A stretch of DNA of 64,000 nt, taken from Mytilus galloprovincialis (lineage: Eukaryota; Mollusca; Bivalvia; Mytilida; Mytilidae). Each line of letters opens with the position of its first letter. Position 1 is the stretch's first letter. Below the pieces are notes generated by a model. That model searched no databases, was not told the origin of the DNA, and was given only the letters and a program-made list of their open reading frames with translations. The translations under genes were made by a program, and so were the position numbers. Where the stretch lies: contig NC_134839.1 in assembly GCF_965363235.1 (NCBI RefSeq), forward strand, positions 98,661,743 through 98,725,742. The letters are read 5' to 3'. Positions 1 through 14,000 of this stretch are shown here, in pieces.

Positions 1-186
1 ATGTACGTATCTTGTTTCTTTATAAGTACACAGGGAATACCAGATTTGCATGTATTGACTTATTCCAAACTTTAGCTCAACTTTTTGTCAAATCATGCAA
101 ATTTTTGGTTATAATATTTGTTGCAAAAATATCTGAATAAGACTGCAGATACTGTCAGAATGCAGGAAATTGCATCTAATTTTTCA
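1..186. other. AT-rich intronic sequence, nothing recognised
   Basis: I see no exon, RNA gene or clear repeat here. The stretch probably lies in a SMARCAL1 intron, because the first visible SMARCAL1 exon starts at 2097 and the preceding helicase exons are not in the window. Confidence 0.4.
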
Positions 187-1650
187 AAATTTTCTGGGGG
201 GGGGGGCATGCCCCCAAACCAACTTGATGATTCGTGCCGCTTTGCGGCACTCATTTAGAGTATTACTGACAACATTGCAAAACTACTGACAATTCTATTG
301 ATAGACACCATGGTGGGTAAACAGGTCTGCAAAACACGGATCAAGTTTGAATTTTGGTGGTGTCACTTTAACTGTTCAAGAGTTATGCCCCTTTACAAAT
401 CGCCAAAAATTGCTGAATTTTTCGTTCCTGTTTTATTACTTAAGCATGCCTCAACCAAATGTTATGAAACTGATACACAATACTAATTACCAATAAATCA
501 GATTCAATTTCAGTACAAATTTGGATAGGGACACTTTTATCGTTAGTCAGTTATGTCCCTTTATATAACTTTATATGATATACGAGCAGGGGCATCATCT
601 GTGTCCCATGGACACATTCACCATTTGTATTTTGTTAGGTATCAATCTGACGAGTTAAGACCTTTTCAAATGATTTTTATACACAATGCTTATTACCACA
701 AAACACAGATCAAGTTTGAATTTTGGTGGTGTCACTTTTACCGTTCAAGAGTTATGCCCCTGTAAAAATAGAAAAATTGCTGATCTTTTCGTTTCCATTC
801 ACTAACTCAATAGATATAGAAAGATGTGGTATGAGTGCCAATGAGACAACTTTCCATCCAAGTCACAATTTATAAAAGTAAGCCATTATATGTCAAGGTA
901 TGGTCTTCAACACAGAGTGTTGGCTCACACTGAACAGCAAGTTATAATGGTCCCAAAAAAAATACTTGTGTCAAACCATTAAAACAGGAAAACCAACGGT
1001 CTAATCTATATAAAAAAAGAGAAACGAGAAAAACTTATTAACCACATCAACACAACAAACGACAACTACTGAACATCAGATTCCTGACTTAGGACAGGCG
1101 CAAACAATTGCAGCGGTTTTAAACATTTTAATGGTACCCAACCTTCACCCTCATCTAAGTTTACCATAATGAAATGCTATTCAACTTATACACAATGCTT
1201 ATTACCACAAAACATAGCTCAAGTTTTAATTTTGGTGGTGTCTATTTATCAGTTTCAGAGTTATGCCCCTTTACAAATGGAATAATTGCTGAAGTTTTCA
1301 ATTCTTCTCTAACTTAAGTTTGACTAAATGTTATGAAACTTACACACAATGCTTATTACCACAAAATACAAATCAAGGTTGAATTTTAGGGATGTCACTT
1401 CAACTGTTCTAGAGTTATGCCCCTTTACAAATATAGAAATTGCAAAATTTTTCATTTCCATTCTTTAACTTAAGTTTGCCACAACCAAATGCACAATGCT
1501 TACTACCACAAAACTCAGATCAAGTACAAATTTGGGTAACATCAATTTTACTGTTCTTCAGTTCGGTCCCTTTATAACTATATATGATTTGCATTGGAGG
1601 GCAACCTCTGTGTCCCATGAACACATTCCCCATGTATTATAGTTTGTTCT
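187..1650 (+). repeat. Tandem-unit dispersed repeat, family G
   Basis: Units of very roughly 150-200 bp recur around 300, 650, 1180, 1330 and 1490. Each carries the motif AATGCTTATTACCACAAAA or a close variant, followed by a segment ending GAGTTATGCCCCTTT. A perfect hairpin, TGTGTCC-cat-GGACACA, sits at 600-616, and a weaker copy lies near 1608-1625; both look like the 3' ends of individual elements. Further copies lie at 40470-40800 (+) and 31310-31500 (-). The short ORFs here (298-486, 553-765) are repeat sequence, not genes. Confidence 0.6.
819..1180 (+). repeat. Dispersed repeat, family K, inside family G
   Basis: The core reads AGATGTGGTATGAGTGCCAA, followed by TGAGACAACTTTCCATCCAA. The same sequence occurs at 39662-40050, 53375-53860 and, as a short fragment, at 55549-55615, always on the + strand. 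I associate it with abundant mussel repeats. I could not define terminal repeats, target duplications or a Pol III promoter, so I do not call it a SINE outright. Confidence 0.55.
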
Positions 1651-2096
1651 TATGTTGTATGTTTACACCTCTGTTCAAACTAGTTTATCCATGGAAGCCT
1701 TTAAATATTTGAAAAAACTAAATTGTGAATCTCTAACCTACTTCCTATTCACAATTATTTTACTATAAGATCTTCAGCCTTTTTTTTTTTTAAGTTGATA
1801 ACTGCATACACATACAAAAAATAATTATCACCCCAAATTATTTTAAGATCAGATTCTTCATGAAATAATAGGAAATGTTAAAGGTTTTATGCATTTATGA
1901 AATTTGCAGTACAATTTGGGCTTTTTGTCTTTTTATGATGAGATTGCTTGCATTTTATATTGAAGGGTTAAGCTGCATGAAAGTTTTTTCTTACACAAAC
2001 GTTATATATATATATATATAACAGTCAAGTTATAGCAAATGAAAAAAAGTGACAAATTATCAAGTAGTCAGTTAGTAATAATCATTTCCATTTCAG

Positions 2097-5000
2097 AATT
2101 CTCACAGAGTGATATTACTTAGTGGTACTCCAGCACTTTCCCGACCATCAGAGTTATATACACAGATATCAGCTATTTCGCCATTCATGTTTAAGTTTCA
2201 AGATTTTGGTATTCGATACTGTGATGGTAAACATGTAGGTAGAAACTATTTATTGAAAATCTGAATCTTTAGAATTTGAATTTTAAGTTTTGCATTTAGA
2301 TATTGATATTTATTGCCCTTCCCTACGCCTACGCCTATATCACCCTGATCTGTCGCTCCGTAATTCTCGTATCAAGGCTTCAAAACCAGACCAGGCATTA
2401 TCAGCGACGTCACAATGTGAGAGGAGAAGTTATCAGCAAAGTCACAATGCAAGAGGAGACGTTATCAAGCTTGCTTTCGTCAGTGTAAAACTGTCTTAGG
2501 AAGAGGGAAAAGACCAGTTTTGAACGATAAACAGATAATCGGGTTGTCTTCTTATAGATATTCTAAAATATCAGCCGCTCGACACAATGTGAAACTTTTT
2601 AGCTCGTTCGCTGTGCTCACTCGCCAAAAAGGTTCACATTGTGGGTCGCGGCTGATATTTTTAGATATCAATGTGTAGAAAACCCGATAATCTATACATA
2701 TATATGGTTTAAATAGAAGCCTGTCAATCTTTTAGATATTTGAAGATATAAATGTCAATACATTATCTCATGTACATCCACCCTGTATCCTATTTCATTA
2801 AATATTCCTTTTTATGACCCGCCTTAAAAAAGTAGCAGAGCGTTCATACTGTTAATATGACTCAAACTTTAACATGTTTAATAATAACCTTTTACAAACT
2901 CAAATAAACATGTTAATTTACTTGTTGACCTAAGACTTAAATTTCTATTGTTATACAAATTACAAAACTTTCTACAACAGTATACATGTATTTCATAAAC
3001 GATTTCTGCAAAGTATATGCCTTATGAAAGTTGAAATAGAAATATTTAGAAATAAGATGAAAGAAAACTATTTGTTTATTCAATGTTAGAAATAATATTT
3101 ATAGAAGCGTTTGTTGTTTTCAGCAACCATGGGGCTGGGATTTTTCTGGTTCCTCAAATATGGCAGAACTCCAGATACTATTGGAAGAAAAAATTATGAT
3201 CAGGTATATTTTGGAAGATATTTACACAAGTTTCAGTGGGAAATAATAATCAGCATACTTTTTTATGTTTTGTCAAGAAAGGGAAAAAGAAAAAGATTAA
3301 ACATTAGTTGACAACTTGAAATGAAAATTGTTCTTCTGTTATCTTAACCCTAGTACTGCAGGACGTCGATATAGTGACGACCTGTATAACTTTACTCTAC
3401 TGCCGGTCGTCGATATATTGATGACTTCCGGTAGTTTCATTCATTGCCGGTTGTCGCTTTATTGACTTTCTATACAAGGTAAAGGTTTCGAGTTCTAGCC
3501 AATCAAATCACGCAGCTATTAATATTTTTAGTCAATATTAAGTCAGAAGAAGGATTTCCCCGTAGAAAGATGTTTTCATTGGTTGCTTCCAGCATTCCAT
3601 TCTAAAGTTATTTTGATGACAAAACTGACCCTGTAGTTTGTTTACATTCGAGTTTGAAACAATGGAAGTCGTCAGAGAAGTAGCGGACGGAGATGCGTTT
3701 TTTTATAGCAAGTAGACCCTGAAAATCGTGATTGTGTTAAAGAAATAATTCTTAATGATAATGTGTAATAAAGGATTTTTATGTTTTGATGAGGATGATC
3801 TAGAAAATGATGAAAAAATAGCGACATTTAACAGGTAGAAACCTGGATACACGTGGTCTCGCTTTTGATGCTGTAAAGAAGTTAAAACTCTGCCGTTGGA
3901 CAAAATCCAGTGATCCGACGATAGATTTCTTTAGTTTAATTATTGATTAAAATTTCATAAATAAATAAGTTGAAGAAACAAATCGATACACTATAACTTA
4001 TTTTCGTCGGAAAGGACAATAACATTGAAACCACACTCGTGGTTCATATTCAAATTAGCAGGGTTGACATGAAGTTGTGTTTCAAGAAATAATGAAAATA
4101 TAATATTGAAACAGCTATTTGACATTTAAGTGCTAATTAAATAACAGAAATATGTTTAATGATCAAATAAATAAAAACATAGTTTTTCTACTTTTATTTG
4201 ATTTAACTAAATAATTTCATAATCCACTGTCACTTATTTTACACTATGAAATTCTGCATTCAATTCTGCAAAACAAATACATTCAATGTTATTTTCTAAA
4301 ATGTTCAGAAATTAAAGAAAATTAACAAAACAATAACATAGTGTAAAAGTGATAAATTTCTGGAAAACAACTCGGCACAGTGAGATGCAGAGGCTAATTA
4401 GCATCATGGCACTGCAGTGAACTGATAATCTATTTATAGCTGGCAGTACTAGGGTTAGCTACAAAATTGTAATTTTTTAAGTTTCCTTTTTTTTCCAAAG
4501 AATTATTAAAATCTGCCAGAAGGCAAGTCAGAACAATTTGTAATGTTACTGTTTGACACAAGGGTAGCTTTTTCATGATTTTACTTGATACAACAATAAT
4601 GTTACAATTGTTGCACACTGTCTTATCCCTTAAAGAGGTCATGCAATACCATCAGTTCATGTTGGTTACCTTTCTCTTTCTCTTCTTATTTAATTTATTT
4701 CAACATCAGTAAATTACTGTTGCCTTTGTATACACACTAATAAAACCATCTATAGAAAATATAAAATGGATAATATAAGGAGTTTGATGCATTGATATTT
4801 ACTGAAAGGGGAACAGATTATGTGTGGAAAAAGCCCCCCTTTTCACTTGATTCCTGAGTTATCTCTACAAAAACATGTTTCACTCAAGAAAGCACCCACA
4901 CACAAAAAGTAGATGCGCTATTTGACCTTGAACTTGTCCAAAAGGCTACCATGACATGACAATTGGCAGACCATGGTTAGATCTGCTATTGCTTGCAATG

Positions 5001-8000
5001 GCAAATCTAGTTATTATTAGTAATACTTTTAGGAGATTAAAGAAGGATGTTCTTAAAGAATTACCAGCTAAAGTACGACAAATGGTACTTTTAGATCCTG
5101 GTGCAATTAAAAGTACTAAAGATTTAAAGAAGGCTTCAAAAGTGATGGACCTAAAAAGTTTGAAGGTGAGGAAATATATGCTAATTGTAGATGGAAACTG
5201 TTTTCAGGAACACATTGTGGGTCATTGAAATGACACAAGGAGTTATTACTGTAGAAATAGCTGTATTATCTGTATACCTGACAGAAGTTGATCAGTTATT
5301 ATGAAGTTGTCTTTTATGTTTGACTGGTTTTCAACTACTATGGAATCATCAATTTATTTCGTGGATCAAACAAGTCAACCCTGAATTAAAAATAAATTAT
5401 AGGCTTAAATGCAGTCTTTGCAAAAACACAAAAAAGAATATCCACAAAACTGCAAATTATTCTCAATCCACTAAAACTAGTACAAACAAAAAAAATAATC
5501 CACAGTAATTAATTTCTAGCAAAAAAATATTTGTCAAAACAGTACATGTATCAAAACTAAGTAAAAGTTTTTCTTAGCAAAAGATTGACAGAACTACATT
5601 GTATGCATATATATATGTGTGTGCAAGTGTGATGGGTAAATTTGCATTTAGATATAAAGATAAATTAGTTAAATAATCAATTGTATGTTCTCTTAAGTAC
5701 TTATTTGATGAATCATGAAAAGGTACGAAGCTTTAAGTGTTTGACAGAAATTTACTGGTCTTTCACTGATTTTATGTATTTAGTTTGTTTGATAAGTAAG
5801 ATAGTCAGTAAGATAACGAGCATCAACATCTGAAGTATTTTGTTGTGTGGTGTTTTGCCAACTTCTTATCTCCTTCCATGTTCACATTGGTTGGCCTGAC
5901 TCCCGTTTGATACAGAAACTAAAGAGATCAAAACAGGATCCACTAAAATTTTGTGTAAGGCTAAAAAATTCTTAATTCCTGAATAAAACAAAACAAAACA
6001 CACTATATGCATGCACAAATTATGTATATTATTCATACAGAAGATCAAAACTGACAATTTAATCAAACCGACATGATATGATATGGTGTCAAAGATGGCT
6101 GAAAGTCATCTACTTTACTTGGATTATGTCATATTTCAGGGTATGGAAAGAAGAGGTGCTCTGTTAGAATATTTCCACCATACAGGAACGGCCAAAATAC
6201 AAGCTGTAAAGTAAGAATTGTAATAGATTTTATCTGTTGGAATATTTCCCCATACAGGAACGGCCAAAATACAAGCTGTTAAGTAAGAATTGTAATAGAT
6301 TTTCTCTGTTAGAATATTTCCACCATACAGGAACGGCCAAAATACAAGCTGTTAAGTAAGAATTATAATAAACTTTATCTGTAAGAATATTTCCACCATT
6401 TAAGAGGGGCCAAAATACAAGCTGTTAAAGGGGCACTAGCTACGAGATATATACAAAATCTATTATATTATTTTTTTGCTCAATCATTAATGAAATGCAA
6501 ATAGTGAAATAATAATTCGTTTTTTGCAACCAATATGGTTCAATTTTGTAAAAATAATCTTTTTTTTTTTTATTGATGATGAATTATTAACTTACAAGTT
6601 AATAATTCGACCTCATTGAATCTGTATTCATGTGAACTTCAATTTAACCCCTTAACTTGAGATGGGTAACACGTGAATTGTATGTGTAAAATTATTTAAA
6701 GGAAAAGAATGTCAACACTGAAAGTGAAACAAAGGTAAACATTTGATTGACTGATTCGATCCACAAAAAAATCATCCTTATACAGGTAAAAACGATGATA
6801 AACATTCAATTTCAATGCAAAAAATGTGGTTTTTTTTTGCAAAAAAGGGAGATAATTTGGAATAGTCTTTCCTTTTTATAGGAATACTGTTTGCCAGTTG
6901 ATTTTCATTATAAGTGTCAGAAACAGGGTGTCAAAGATATATATGTGTAGTTAGTAGTTCAACTTATTTTGAATTATATTTATTTGACAAGTCTTTGTAT
7001 TTTATAGATTTGACATTAATATGATATAATATATTTATAAAAAAATTTCAGAGATTATTTGACAGATTTATTTGAAACAGACAGAAAATTTTTAATGTTT
7101 GCCCATCACCAAGAATTTTTAGATTCCGTAGAAGAATTAGCACAATCTAAAGTAAGTAAACTTATATATGAAAAATAAGATCAAATTTGTATTCACTCTT
7201 ATAGAAATATGCTACAAATTTTCTGGCAGATGATTATCAATAAAAGTGAACAGACAAATATGAAATACATGTTTTGGCAAATAAGTCCTTGCTGATATTG
7301 ATAGGAGTTTTTTGAAAAATGAACTAATTTAACAGTTAGAAAAACAAATTAGAACTAAAAATATGGAAATTATTTAAAAATTAATTATTGCTGTTGTTTT
7401 TTTTACAGCTTGGAAAACACTATATCCGAATAGATGGAAAGACATCACCAGAAAATAGAAATATTTTCTGTAAGAAGTTCCAGGAAAATCCAGATTATAA
7501 ACTGGCTATTTTATCTATCACAGCTGCTAATGCAGGCATTAATCTATCAGCAGCTACTTTGGTTGTGTTTGGGGAACTTTTCTGGAATCCAGGGGTTTGT
7601 ATTTAAAAAATTGTAATCAAAGTCATGTTGAAGATGTTTTTGAATAGTAAATTGAACTAGATATGTTTCTAGCATTGAATGTCATGTGTTCACTAGTTAT
7701 CATTAAAAATCAAACGTCTTGGCAGATATCAAAAGTATATATGTGTTTTACTTGTTGATAATATGATTTGGGACATGCATCATTGTTAATTTTAACTGGA
7801 TAACATGATTTAAATGATTTTTTTATTTTTTTATTCCAAAGACCATAACATAAATCAAAATGACTTTACCAGATTATGTATATAATGAAATTCTTCTTAA
7901 TTTCAAACTCATTTTTGAAATGGAATCATTCCATCATCTTACACAGAAAGACACATGAAAATTACTGGGTACTGTGGATTCATCACTATTTGTAGGATAC

Positions 8001-11000
8001 CGTTTTATGTGGATTTCACGGTTAAAAGTTAACCAAAATTTTGTATGTTCAATGAAGTATAATTTCCTTAGGGCTGTATGGAAACTTTTGTTAAACTATA
8101 AAATCAAATGTCCCCAAAAATGCAGCTAATCCTCTATCCACAGAAAATAAGTGAATCCACAGTAATTCTGTGTTTTTTATGAAAAATATATGAATTCCTA
8201 GAATGACTATTTATCAATAGATACTTGTACAAGCTGAAGACCGAGCACATAGAATGGGACAACAGGATATGGTCAGTGTACATTACTTAGTTGCTCAAAA
8301 CACTGCTGATGACCAAATATGGTATGTCAAGTAAAATGGAGATCATTTTAAAGAGTGTAATAGAAGAAATAGTCATTTTTTTTAAGCTTTATAAATTTCA
8401 TTGTCTGAAAAAATATATTTTATTTGCAAAGTACTCATCTAGGGTATCCATTAAGTTATTTTTATGCCTCTTTATAGGCATTTATGTTTTTCGGTCTGAG
8501 CGTTTATTTGTTTGTTCGTTCGTTTGTTCATCCATTCAATAGTTTGGTTGTCTGTCACACTTCAGGTTAAAGTTTTTGGTCAAGGTAGTTTTTAATAAAG
8601 TTGAAGTCCAATCAACCTGAAACTTAGTACGCATGTACCCTTTAAAAGAGCTTTCTAATTTCAATGCCAAATTAGAGTTTTGATCCCAATTTGACGGTCC
8701 ACTGAAAATAGAAAATGAAAGTGCGACTGGGGCATCCGTGTACTATGGACCCATTAGTGTTGGTTTATATATTAAGATAAACCTAATGGCTATATCAAGT
8801 CTGTAATTCGATACTTTTTGTTTGATGCTGTATATCAATCATATTTGTTTTAGGTTTATTGTATTGTACATACATTAGGTCATGAATATTCTCATTTGAA
8901 TTGTTTTACAATTGGCATTTTGAGGCTGTTTTTAGCTTTCTATGCAGTATAGGTTTTTATACGATTGCAAAAATTTTAATTTTTTGGTCGTATATTGCTA
9001 TCACGTTGGCGCCGTCGTTGTCGTCTGCGTCATCGTCCGAATACTTTTAGTTTTCGCACTCTAACTTTAGTAAAAGTGAATAGAAATCAATGAAATTTTA
9101 ACACAAGGTTTATGACCACAAAAGGAAGGTTGGGATTGATTTTGGGAGTTTTGGTCCTAACATTTTAGGAATTAGGGGCCAATAAGGGCCCAAATAAGCA
9201 TTTTCTTGGTTTTCGCACTATAACTTTAGTTTAAGTGAATAGAAATCTATGAAATTTTGACACAAGGTTTATGACCACAAAAGGAAGGTTGGGATTGTCT
9301 TTGGGAGTTTTGGTTCCAACAATTTAGGAATTAAGGGCCAAAAAAGGGCCCAAATAAGCATTATTCTTGGTTTTCGCACAATAACTTTAGTATAAGTAAA
9401 TAGAAATCAATGAAATTTAAACACAAGGTTTATGACCACAAAAGGAAGGTTGGGATTGATTTTTGGAGTTGAGGTCACAACAGTTTATGAATTAGGGGCC
9501 AAAAAGGGGCCCAAATAATCTTTATTTTTGTTTTTTGCACCATAACTTTAGTATAAGTAAATAGAAATCAATGAAATTTAAACACAAGGTTTATGACTAT
9601 AAAAGGAAGGGTGGGATTGATTTTTGGAGTTGAGGTCACAACAGTTTATGAATTAGGGGCCCAAATAATCTTTATTTTTGGTTTTTGCACCATAACTTTA
9701 GTATAAGTAAATAGAAATCTATGAAATTTAAACACAAGGTTTTTGACCATAAAAGGAAGGTTGGGTTTGATTTTGGGAGTTTTGGTCCCAACAGTTTAGG
9801 AATAAGGGGCCCAGAGGGTCCAAAATTGAACTTTGTGTGATTTCATCAAAAATTGAATAATTGGGGTTCTTTGATATGCCGAATCTAACTATGTATGTAG
9901 ATTCTTAATTTTTGGTCCCGTTTTCAAATTGGTCTACATTAAGGTCCAAAGGGTCCAAAATTAAATGTAGTTTGATTTTAACAAAAATTGAATCCTTGGG
10001 GGTCTTTGATATGCTGAATTTAAAAATGTACTTAGATTTTTAATTATTGGCCTAGTTTTCAAGTTGGTCCAAAGGGGGTCCAAAATTAAACTTTGTTTGA
10101 TTTCATCAAAAATTGAATAAATGGGTTCTTTGATATGCCAAATCTAACTGTGTATGTAGATTCTTAATTTTTGGTCCAGTTTTCAAATTGGTCTACATTA
10201 AGGTCCAAAGGGTCCAAAATTAAACTAAGTTTGATTTTAACAAAAAGTAAATTTTTGGGCTTATTTGATCTAAACATGTACTTTGATTTTTGATTATGGG
10301 TCCAGTTTTCAAGTTGTCCATATCAAGTATTGTGCAATAGCAAGAAATTTTCAATTGCACAGTATTGCACAATAGCAGGAAATATCTAATTGCACAATAT
10401 TGTGCAATAGCAATTAATTTTCAATAGGAGTTATCTTTCTTTGTATAGAATAGTAGTTGATAATATATGTTGGAAATTTGCCAGACATGACTATGATGTC
10501 ATTTTTATACGACCGCAAAATTTGAAAAATTTTTCGTCGTATATTGCTATCACGTTGGCGTCGGCGTCGTCGTCGTCGTCCGGCGTCCGAATACTTTTAG
10601 TTTTCGCACTCTAACTTTAGTAAAAGTGTATGGAAATCTATGAAATTTTAACACAAGGTTTATGACCACAAAAGGAAGGTTGGTATTGATTTTGGGAGTT
10701 TTGGTCCCAACATTTTAGGAATTAGGGGCCAAAAAGGGCCCAAATAAGCATTTTCTTGGTTTTCGCACTATAACTTTAGTTTAAGTTAATAGAAATCTAT
10801 GAAATTTTGACACAAGGTTTATGACCACAAAAGAACGGTTGGGATTGATTTTGGGAGTTTAGGTTTCAACAGTTTAGGAATTAGGGGCCAAAAAAGGGCC
10901 CAAATAAGCATTATTCTTGGTTTTCGCACAATAACTTTAGTTTAAGTAAATAGAAATCAATGAAATTTAAACACAATGTTAATGACTACAAAAGGAAGGT

Positions 11001-14000
11001 TGGTATTGATTTTGGGAGTTTAGGTCCCAACAGTTTAGGAATTAGGGGCCAAAAAGGGACCCAAATAAGCATTTTTCTTGGTTTTCGCACCATAACGTTA
11101 GTATAAGTTAATATAAATCTATGAAATTTAAACACAAGGTTTATGACCATAAAAGGAAGGTTGGTATTGATTTTGGGAGTTTTGGTCCCAACAGAATAAG
11201 GGGCCCAAAGGGTCCAAAATTAAACTTTGTTTGATTTCATCAAAATTGAATAATTGGGGTTCTTTGATATGCCGAATCTAACTGTCATGACTGTGTATGT
11301 AGATTCTTAACTTTTGGTCCCGTTTTCAAATTGGTCTACATTAAGGTCCAAAGGGTCCAAAATTAAACTTAGTTTGATTTTGACAAAAAATGAATCAGTT
11401 AGGTTTTTTGATATGCTGAATCTAAAAATGTACTTAGATTCTTGATTATTGGCCCAGTTTTCAAGTTGGTCCAAATCGGGGTCCAAAATTAAACTTTGTT
11501 TGATTTCATCAAAAATTGAATAAATGGGGTTCTTTGATATATCAAATCTAACTGTTATGTAGATTCTTCATTTTTGGTCCTGTTTTCAAATTGGTCTACA
11601 CTAAAGTCCAAAGGGTCCAAAATTAAACTTAGTCTGATTTCAACAAAAATTGAAATCTTGGGGTTCTTTGATATGCTGAATCCAAAAATGTACTTAGATT
11701 TTTTTATTATGGGCCCAGTTTTCAAGTTGGTCCAAATCAGGATCTAAAATTATTATATTAAGTGTTGTGCAATAGCAAGTCTTTTCAATTGCACAGTATT
11801 GCGCAATGGCAAGAAATATCTAATTGCACAATATTGTGAAATAGCAAATTTTTTTTTAATTAGAGTTATCTTTCTTTGTCCAGAATAGTAAGCAAGAAAT
11901 ATCTAATTGCAAAATATTGTGCAATAGCAAGATTTTTTTTTTAATTGGAGTTATCTTTCTTTGTCCAGAATCAACTTAAATCTTTGTTATATACAATATA
12001 CAATGTATATTCACTTTTTACTACCAACTGATAAATTATAATAAATAACATTCAGTGATAACAAGCAGTTTTTTTTACATCTTAATATTTTATGATGTAT
12101 TTAAATGAGTAGTTATTGTTGCAAACTCCATTAGAAATTTTAATTGAGATTAGTTTTGGAATAAGGGAAAGGGGGATGTGATTAAAAAAATTGGGTTCAA
12201 TTTTTCTCATTTGAAATTTCATAAATAAAAAAGAAAATTTCTTCAAACATTTTTATGCCCCACCTACGATAGTAGAGGGGCATTATGTTTTCTGGTCTGT
12301 GCGTCCGTCCGTCCGTCCGTCTGTCCGTTCGTTCGTCCGTCCGTCTGTCCCGCTTCAGGTTAAAGTTTTTGGTCAAGGTAGTTTTTGATGAAGTTTAAGT
12401 CCAATCGACTTCAAACTTAGTACACATGTCCCCTATGATATGATCTTTCTAATTTTAATGCCAAATTAGAGTTTTTACCCCAATTTCACGGTCCACTGAA
12501 CATGGAAAATGATAGTGCGAGTGGGGCATTCGTGTACTGAGGACACATACTTGTTTTGAGAGGATTAATATTCAACAGCATAGTGAATTGCTCTAAGAGA
12601 AAACAAAAATTTTAAGTTCATTAGAACACATTCATTCTGTGTCAGAAACCTATGCTGTGTCAACTATTTAATCACAATCCAAATTTAGAGCTGAATCCAG
12701 CTTGAATGTTGTGTCCATACTTGCCCCAACCGTTCAGGGGTCAACCTCTGCGGTCGTATAAAGCTACGCCCTGCGGAGCATCTGGTCTATTTTTATTTGC
12801 CAATAACTTTATGTAAATAACTTCATTGGAAATTTGCCAATATAAAATGTTGCTGATGAAGCTTTTTTTCCTTATCTTATCTAAAATGTTTTTAGATAAT
12901 GTATGTTGGACATTTGCCAGACATGACTATGATGTCATTTTCTATTTTTATTTGCCAATAACTTTATGTAAATAACTTCATTGGAAATTTGCCAATATAA
13001 AATGTTGCTGATGAAGTTTTTTTTATTGTTTTATACAATAAACAATGTATATTCACTTTTACTACCAACCAATCTTTACCATTCACTGATAACAAGCACT
13101 TTATTTTACATTTTAATATTTTATGATGTATTTAAAAGAGTAGTTATTAGGGTCCCCTATAGTGATCAGTCTGTCCATCCGTCCGTCCATCCGTCCGTCC
13201 GTAACACTTTGTGTCCGCTCCAGATCTAGAGAACCATTATGATTTCATACTTTATACTTTACATGTTTATTAACCACCACCAGAGGGCATGTCATGATGT
13301 ATGTACAACTTCCTAGGTCAAAGGTCAAGGTCAAAAAACTTTGGTTTCAGTTGACAACCCTGTGTCCTGTGGTGAAGATCGTGTCCGCTCTATATCTTGA
13401 GAACCGTTATGATTTCAAAGTTTATACTTGACATGTATATGAACCAACACCAGAGGGTGTGTCATAATTTATGAACGACTGCCTAGGGCAAAGTTCAAGG
13501 TCAAAAACTTTGGTTTCAGTTGACAACCCCATGTCCTATGGTAAAGATTGTGTCCGCTCTATATCTTGAGAACCGTTATCATTTCAAAGTTTATACTTGA
13601 CATGTATATAAACCAACACCAAAGGGTGTGTCATAATTTATGTGCAACTTCCTAGGTCAAAGGTCAAGGTCAAAAACTTTGGTTTCAGTTGACAACCCCA
13701 TGTCCTATGGTAAAGATCGTGTCCGCTCTATATCTTGAGAACCTTTATCATTTCAAAGTTTATACTTGACATGTTTATAAACCAACACCAAAGGGTGTGT
13801 CATAATTTATTTACAACTTCATAGGTCAAAGGTCAAGGTCAAAAACTTTGATTTCAGTTGACAAACCCATGTCCTATGGTAAAGATACAATTTTTTAATG
13901 CACATTATTCACAGCGGGGCCCACAGAGATGGCTCCCATCTCAATGATATCTAGTTGTTGCAAACTCCATTAGAAATTTGAATTGATATCAGTTTTGGAA

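Noticed and set aside
1..2096. Earlier SMARCAL1 exons (DEAH box, HARP domains)
   Set aside because: No splice-bounded frame with these motifs is visible. The region is filled with families G and K; the exons must lie upstream of the window.
12301..12345. GTCC/GTTC array as a CRISPR-like or regulatory repeat
   Set aside because: It is a tetranucleotide microsatellite within the family A head, repeated in the other A copies, with no spacer structure.
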